Positions 57,985 to 64,000 of a stretch of DNA of 64,000 nt are shown here, piece after piece. This stretch comes from Arcuatula senhousia (taxonomy: Eukaryota > Mollusca > Bivalvia > Mytilida > Mytilidae). The position numbers were made by a program, and so were the translations under genes. Within the stretch, counting starts at the first letter, position 1. Every line of letters begins with the position of its first letter. The notes below the pieces were generated by a model. That model made no database searches, was not told where the DNA came from, and saw only the letters and a list, made by a program, of their open reading frames with translations. Where the stretch lies: contig OZ020304.1 in assembly GCA_963971305.1 (NCBI GenBank), positions 78,182,355 through 78,246,354 on the forward strand. Direction: 5' to 3'.

Positions 57985-60740
57985 TTCTTATGATGAAGTG
58001 TAGAAAAATCGAAAGATTTGATGCTGTTTTAAGATGTAGGGGCAAATGGGGTAAGTGGACACATTAAGCATATATTGGCTTTTCAATCAGATAGAACAGT
58101 CTGCATTTGTTATGGCTATATGTTTACATATTACCTAACATGTTGTTTTTCATTTATAATAAGTTATTTCGATATCACAATACACTAATCTGCCATAGAG
58201 GGGCTAAGACAAGACATCAAAAAGTGACCACTTACCCCATGCATTGGGGTAAGTGGTCATATTTGCTTAAATTGTAAAACATCATGACAATTCCTTCTTT
58301 TGTGGTTAACTTTGAGTTTTGGTACTTTTTAATGCACTTTATTTGAATTTAAAGCATATGTTTGAAGAAAGTACAAAGGTGCAAGCTTGAAATCAATAAT
58401 TCATCCGTATGCATATCCATAATTTATTAAGGACATAAACACAACTAAAAACGCGTATCAGATAGAGACTTTTACTACAACTTTTGTCAGGTCAAACATT
58501 TTAACTACAGTCATCACTTTTCAGGAGTCAAATCAATTAGTACATGTTGTGTTATAATTCATACCTGTGCAGGAGCGGTTATACAGGTACATCGTGCTAG
58601 AAATTTCTAACCCGTTGTATTTAACAGATCTACTGGCTCGATAGGGTGATCAATTGGAAAAGGAGCCGTCAATCAGTCAATGTCTTATGTGGGATTACAT
58701 GTTTACATGTTTTGATATTGTGGTCTAAGCTGACTCTGTCTGAAAGTCGAAGTTTATACGATGTTTTAGACCAATGGATGACTTCCATGCATATGAAATC
58801 ACTTTCAGAAGTTCAGCTGTAGTGTCATGAACTTTAAAATATCAATAGATCATAGAAATAGTTGACTGGGTCAAATATAGTAAACCATTTTAGTTATTTT
58901 ATGGTTGAAAGTTGTCTCTTCGACCTAATACCCAGCTCCATTTGTTTTCATTTTTTTCTATACAAATTTGCACATTTGAATGGTTATAACAAGTTTCTCA
59001 TACCAATTGTTTCGCGTTATACATGGAATACTGAAATTTTAGATTGCAAGATTTCGATATTATTTGTACTTGATATACATTTTTTTATGCCAATAAGAAT
59101 TCTCATAAACTGAACAAACTTTTTTTTCCTAATAGGCCTTTCTCTTTGTCTTGCGTTTTGATATTTTAATGTTTGTCACACTGAAATTTAATCAATTCAC
59201 GTCCAGATTTGCCAGTGCAGGACTCGTGGTACCAATATTCATTTCTGCTGTATAATGTCCGACATTGATTAATTTTTAACAAGATTTCAAAGAAATGAAA
59301 TCAACCCTTTGTCTGCATATTTACAGTTGTGTTGTCTCTTTGACAGATTTCCCATTTTCACTCTTTTCAATACACAATAGTTGCATTGTAAGTATAGGGA
59401 CAATTTAGAAGCAATTACCAAATATACATTGTCCACTTTCACCAACATGTTGGGGTAAGTGGACACCTCCTTTTTCAGCTAGATTTACAGCCAAAATAGA
59501 AAATAACTATGTTCGAATGTATTTTTAGGATAAATGCAATATAATTTCATCTGTTTTAAGCTATAAATGCACGGTTAGGATTTTCATGTTACAAAGATAT
59601 CGTTCAGAAAACAAGAAATTAATTTCATGCAAATTGTTCTTTTTCCCTTTCAATGTCCAATGACGTCATAATCCAAGAACGAGGGAACGTGTCTCCTCTA
59701 GGAAACACTGCATTTTATGTAAACACGCCGCTTTAATAAAACTTTGATTGATATTAAAAACGCATGCTTGCGTCCGAAGTGTCATTTTATAATGTCATTA
59801 TGGGCATAATGTCTTGTAAACATGTAAAAAGGGGGTTTCTGGTGGGGCGTCGATTTGGCGGGTACATATCATACACGCCGCCATATTTTCACAGTTTCAA
59901 CATTTTCCCCCCCAAAAATATATAATTAAACTGATTGTTATGCCTGTCCACACTTCAAATCGTTGTTAGAATGTCGATTTTTCAGCTTTTTGGAATCATG
60001 TTTACATTTCATTGAAGTTTCACTCTTGACGGACTCTTTGTTTCCTCAAAATACCTTTGAAACTGAGTTGCAATATTTTGTAATAATTATTTTTCATAAT
60101 TCAATATAAAACCAATTCAATTACACATTAATTTACGTAGAAATAGCAGTAGAGACCAATGACATTGAAATCACTCACCAATGTTTATTCGTCTTTGTCC
60201 CTGTTTTTGACCAGCGAAGTGTGGAATGGGAGACAACTCGAATTCAGGAACGTGACCGATAACGCAATCGAACTGACCAGTTACCCCATGTGTCCACTTA
60301 CCCCAAACGCCCCTAACTGATTTAGAGTTAAGAATCTCCATCAGGTCTTTTGAATTCTGTAGAACTTGCGTTTGATTGACACCATTTCTAGAATAACAAC
60401 TATCGAAGTATTGTTGGATTACAGATTTTATTGCCTTTAGTATTGAAGTCAATAAAATTAGAAGTTGTTTAGTGGTATACTAGTATTTGGATGACCCCGC
60501 AAAGAAGCACTGTTTGTATAGATTTTTGTGTAATTTAAGAATCCAGGGATGGGATGTCATAACTTTAAACACCGACAGAAAGGGCAAAGGAGGAAATGAC
60601 CGATTTATGATTGTCATTTATTTTGATGTGATATGGTGTTTTATATGGAGGAACAACAACATATTTGTAATCTTAGGTGGACAATGTTTTTGCAACATCA
60701 GCGTTGTTAAAACTGGAAGTTGCCTTAGTGCTCATTGAGC
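57985..60740 (-). pseudogene. Penelope-like RT copy split by a TIR transposon
   Basis: Parts at 57985-58036 and 60316-60740. Across the insertion the sequence reads gatttgatgctgttttaaga + tgtaactgatttagagttaa, matching the unbroken copies (ttgatgctgttgcaagatga...actgatttcgag). MTSILKAIKSVIQQYFDSCY and SRNGVNQTQVLQNSKDLMEI are readable at 60330-60452. Confidence 0.82.
58039..60313. mobile_element. 2275-bp TIR transposon, non-autonomous, TA target duplication
   Basis: Left ggggcaaatggggtaagtgg then acacat; right atgtgtccacttaccccaaa then cgcccc. TA lies on both sides (58037-58038, 60314-60315). Additional copies of ggggtaagtgg in both orientations occur inside at about 58228-58257 (a palindrome) and 59449-59465. 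No transposase ORF: the longest frame is 83 codons and unrecognised. TA duplication suggests the Tc1/mariner/pogo superfamily, but that is inference. Confidence 0.9.
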
Positions 60741-60744
60741 ACCT

Positions 60745-61500
60745 GGAAGAATTGAAGTCAAGTTTATATTTAGATTTACATAAAAAAAAGAAACACAAAG
60801 AAGACTTATTAACTTTCTAATCTTCAACTGAAAAGATGGAAAAAAAGTAAACAATATTAAACAATGAGCCCAACAATGATGTACGAATTTCATGTAAAAT
60901 TTAATTTCTTAAAGACATCCAAAAGCGATCAATTTACTAACATTATATAACTATTTCTCTCAGAAATAATGAATTAAACAACAAATAAAGAGAGAGGTAG
61001 ATTGATATATACAGAATGATACATTTACCACGAATGTCATTGATATCTTAACAGAAATCCTTCCAAGATGACGTTTATTGTTTTAAATGATTTATGAACA
61101 CAATAATTTAAATTTCTCAAAAAACTAATAGATTCTTTTTGCTGTATCTTCCAGTGTGGTAGGAGTGTCTATCCTATCTATTGAACAGGGGCATGAGTAG
61201 ATTTATATTTAAAAGGTTAAACTTCGAGAACATGGAGAAGGTATCGCACTACGGGTATAGTTTTTATATTTACTTCTTTGGGTCGCAATACTGCTGCGCG
61301 CATATTTGCATTTAACGCATCGATAGATCTTTAAATGCCACGTTGTTCTATTCCACTCAGAGCTATTCTTTGCCCTTATATCTATAGTTCATAGGTTAAG
61401 TTATTTTTTAACATGCCACTACTCGATCATTTTTTCCAGCTAGAAACAAGCCAGTGTCAGAAACTTCTTTTGATATTGAAAGTGTCTTAGCAATCGACTC
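60745..61500. repeat. Second copy of the block seen at 55345-57110
   Basis: 60745-60835 repeats the opposite-orientation RT fragment of 55345. 60930-61000 repeats 55520-55580 (aacattatat..accatttctct). 61280-61480 repeats 56930-57110 (tttgcccttat, aagccagtgtc). The SINE and foldback element of the first block are missing here. Confidence 0.78.
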
Positions 61501-61540
61501 GCATTGATAGAATATTTGCATTTTCTATGTTTTTTTATTC

Positions 61541-61900
61541 AGCAGCAAATTGGCATCCTTTTGGATACAAATTGTGCACCATTTCTTTCTTCATTCATAA
61601 GAAGCGGACTTCTTATAGTCACTTTGTGTCAAAACGGATCGACGACTTGCTTCACAATTCGTTATATTGATGAAATTCTTTCACTGAATAATCCTCGATA
61701 TGGTGACTATCTCCGTCTTATATATTCTAATGAACTTGAGAAAAAGGACAACATGCATTCTAAATAAAAAGTCAGCTTCATATTTATATCTATATCTCAA
61801 AAGAGTATCACATGAAGCTTGATGACAAACGTAAAGTTAAAAATATTTAATTTTAAAATTCAATTTCTAAAATAGTGTTTAAATACGATCGTTTTATTAA
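61541..61900 (+). pseudogene. Penelope-like RT, decayed plus-strand fragment
   Basis: QQIGILLDTNCAPF..., then FTIRYIDEILSLNNPRYGDY, followed by decayed SASYLYLYL-like coding. The core IPMGT reads ILLDT, so the catalytic region is damaged. Confidence 0.8.
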
Positions 61901-61902
61901 TT

Positions 61903-62060
61903 AATAAAGGTAATAACAAAATTACCGATTAAGAATCAATCTCAAATGTCCATAAGACGAGACAAAACAAGGAAGACACACCGGAAAAATTGAAGACCGC
62001 AATGGTCCTGAATTGGTACAGGCATTTCCAAAGAAATGGTGGGTAAAACCAGGTTTTAAG
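61903..62060 (+). mobile_element. Family K repeat joined to an RT copy
   Basis: aaaggtaataacaaaattacc head, then tggtacaggcatttccaaag and ggtaaaaccaggttttaagg. The RT frame begins immediately after, so the family K end truncates the RT. Confidence 0.72.
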
Positions 62061-63175
62061 GCGCTAGTAGTCAATTATACCAAGACTTACTTTGTCATCA
62101 ATGAGTCAAAGAAAAAGAACAAATTTACACAAGACCAAATAATCGACATGCTCAACTTTCTTATTGACAACATATTTGATCAGTTTGATGGACGTGTTTT
62201 TCAGCAAACAACAGGGATTCCAATGGGCACTAATTGTGCACCTTTGCTTGCTGATTTGTTTCTTCATTCATATGAAGCAGACTTCTTACAATCTCTTTTA
62301 GACAAAAAAGACCGAAGACCGAAGACTAGCTCTCTCTTTCAACCTCACGTTCCGTTATATTGATGATGTCCTTTCACTGAACAATTCTCGATTTGGTGAC
62401 TTTCTCCATCTCATATATCCCCAGGAGCTTGAGATAAAGGACACGACGGATTCTAGGAAGTCTGCTTCATATTTAGATCTACATCTCGAAATTGGTTCCC
62501 AAGGAAGACTTTCAACAAGGCTCTATGACAAATGTGATGACTTCAACTTTCCAATCGTCAATTTTCCCTTCTTGTGTATCAACATTCCGTCCGCTCCAGC
62601 TTATGGAGTTTACGTATCTCAATTGATTCGTTACTCCAGAGCATGCGAGACTTACATCGATTTCCTTTGCAGAGCGACACGTCAGACGCAAAAATTGCTC
62701 ACACAGGGTAATGTTGCTTCTAGGTTGCTGTCTTCACTCAAGAAATTTTACGGAAGACATCATGCACTTGTAGACAAATATGGGATTTCGATCTCTCAGA
62801 TGAGTGCAGATGTTGGTTTGTCATAGGGTTTTGTTTGTCTTCCTTTACCGGATCTGACACGCTGAATGGACTATTGGCAACGCGGCGGGTGTGCTATAGC
62901 AAGCAGGAACTGCTTACTCTTCCGGGGCGACTGAAGTTCGCGTTGTTGATTGATGTTCGGTATTTTGTGTTTCCATGTTTTGCATGTTGTCTGTTTTTGT
63001 CCCGTTCTTGTTGGTGTTTACTGGTTTTGTCTCTGCCTGTGTCTGTGTCTTACGGACTTTTGACATTCGGATGCCCCACTGGTTCCTCTGCTTCCTTCCC
63101 TCTTCCATTGCGATCTTTGGGTCCGGTAGTTACACAAACCACTACAGGTTTGTGATGACATATCAGGGATGCTAA
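62058..63175 (+). pseudogene. Best-preserved Penelope-like RT copy (C-terminal half) with tail
   Basis: ALVVNYTKTYFVINESKKKN, then QTTGIPMGTNCAPLLADLFL, FRYIDDVLSLNNSRFGDFL, YLDLHLEIGSQGRLSTRLYD, SAPAYGVYVSQLIRYSRAC and SRLLSSLKKFYGRHHALVD, ending at a stop near 62826. Both the palm motif (IPMGT) and the catalytic YIDD are present. A single frame break at about 62308-62325 coincides with a short direct repeat (gaccgaagaccgaag). The tail holds gtgtgctatagcaagcagga then actgctta, as in three other copies. The N-terminal part is missing, so it is not an active element. Confidence 0.87.
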
Positions 63176-63439
63176 GGTGATCATCTCAGTACATCAACAG
63201 CCAAACAAAAATCAAAGCAAGTACTAACCATTTCGTTTAACATGATATTGAATTTTTCTACCAGTGGCTGATTACGAAGGAAGCATTTTAAAGAGATTTT
63301 ATGAGATGTATTTTCTTATAACCTTGGTCTAATAGTTGGTTACGGAGAAAGCAGTGACGGATAAAAGAAAATAAAAATGTGTACAAGCCCTGGCATATCG
63401 AATAAGTTGTGAAATATAGACACCGTATGCAGGTGACGT

Positions 63440-64000
63440 TGTTATGCTACTTTTCAGGTTAGGAAAATTCATCTTCGCTAGCCAAGAGCTACGATCCGCT
63501 ATCTCTCATCTTCAGAAGATGAGAGATAGCGGATCGTAACCCTTGATTTGCGAAGATGAGGAAAATTGATCATTTTAAAATTAAAATCGTCTCTTTTATC
63601 GTAAATGTTTGTACTGAGATGACTACCTGGATCAAATTGGAGATGTAGGTCCAAGAATGATGTAAAGCGAGTGGATTCTGTGGTTTCTTTAATCTCTAGT
63701 TCTGGAGGATATATTGTGGGAATCCATCTACCAAACGACGAGTTGTTGACCGAGAGGACGTCATCAATATATCTGAAAGTGAGATTAAATGACCTTGCCT
63801 CTTTCATCTTCTTGTTCTTTACGAGTTCCTGAAGAATCCAGTCTCGTAAGAGTATAAAAACAAGTCAGCGAGGAGAGGAGCACAGTTTTTGCCCATTGGA
63901 ATGCCGATTTTTTAATGTCTGTAGAAGGAAATCTTTATCTCGAAGTAAACAATACAAAAGAGTGAGCGTAACTTTGATGTGCGATATTTTTTCTCATTCA
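63440..64000 (-). pseudogene. Second RT subfamily, minus strand, cut by window edge
   Basis: Open from 63807 down to 63499: SFNLTFRYIDDVLSVNNSSF, FTSFLDLHLQFDPGSHLSTN and IYDKRDDFNFKMINFPHL. Upstream (63880-63905) is a decayed IGIPMGKNCAPLLADLF-type region. The residues differ clearly from the other copies, so it is a separate subfamily. The 3' part folds into a long hairpin at 63490-63538. Confidence 0.8.
63490..63538. repeat. 24-bp perfect inverted repeat with 1-nt loop
   Basis: tacgatccgctatctctcat then cttc pairs completely with 63515-63538. A weaker pairing (aaaattcatcttcgc with gcgaagatgaggaaaatt) extends it to about 63464-63565. Confidence 0.93.

Overview
The window looks like nuclear DNA of an invertebrate animal, most likely a bivalve mollusc and plausibly a mytilid mussel. 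It is AT-rich, has one large gene with many introns and canonical GT-AG splice sites, and is crowded with interspersed repeats of the kind familiar from bivalve genomes: hairpin-headed elements with CGTC/CTGT simple repeats and tandem cores, short MITEs, and reverse-transcriptase fragments. The species assignment is inferred from repeat style, not from a database comparison.

Layout. 1-14.6 kb has no gene that I can support. It holds reverse-oriented and nested interspersed repeats (1-1742), a 5.4 kb satellite array of about 196-bp units with an 11-unit higher-order period (about 3060-8505), a tandem pair of MITEs (9139-9649), a foldback element (9929-10394) and a TIR element (12327-13093). 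From 14598 to 46992 on the + strand lies one gene whose 29 coding exons I could join in frame to 1466 codons plus a stop. The product has an N-terminal coiled coil, a Ser-rich linker, two PH domains, a MyTH4 domain and a FERM domain. That order identifies the invertebrate homolog of PLEKHH1/PLEKHH2, C. elegans max-1. Its introns hold most of the other repeats, and its 3' flank carries a duplicated repeat head (47.3-48.1 kb).

From about 50.4 kb to the end the DNA is a transposon graveyard. A CR1/L2/jockey-type LINE (50.48-54.28 kb) is split by a reverse-transcriptase element and by a small MITE-like insert. At least six further pieces of the same Penelope-like RT family lie on both strands, one of them split by a 2.28 kb TIR transposon whose empty site can be read directly.

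Most notable pattern. In at least eight places along the PLEKHH-like gene, an exon edge or internal exon segment, often with its own splice donor or acceptor, has been copied in tandem into the adjacent intron. The copies range from one (exons 16, 20, 22) to about 16 (exon 1). This leaves arrays of decoy splice sites, several of which would shift frame or reach a stop if used. I know of no named feature class for this recurrence within one gene. A second theme is a set of repeat families with different sequences but one architecture: 5' hairpin, CG-rich simple repeat, tandem core of about 120-190 bp, 3' hairpin. This resembles non-autonomous Helentron/HINE (DINE-1-like, bivalve pearl-like) elements.
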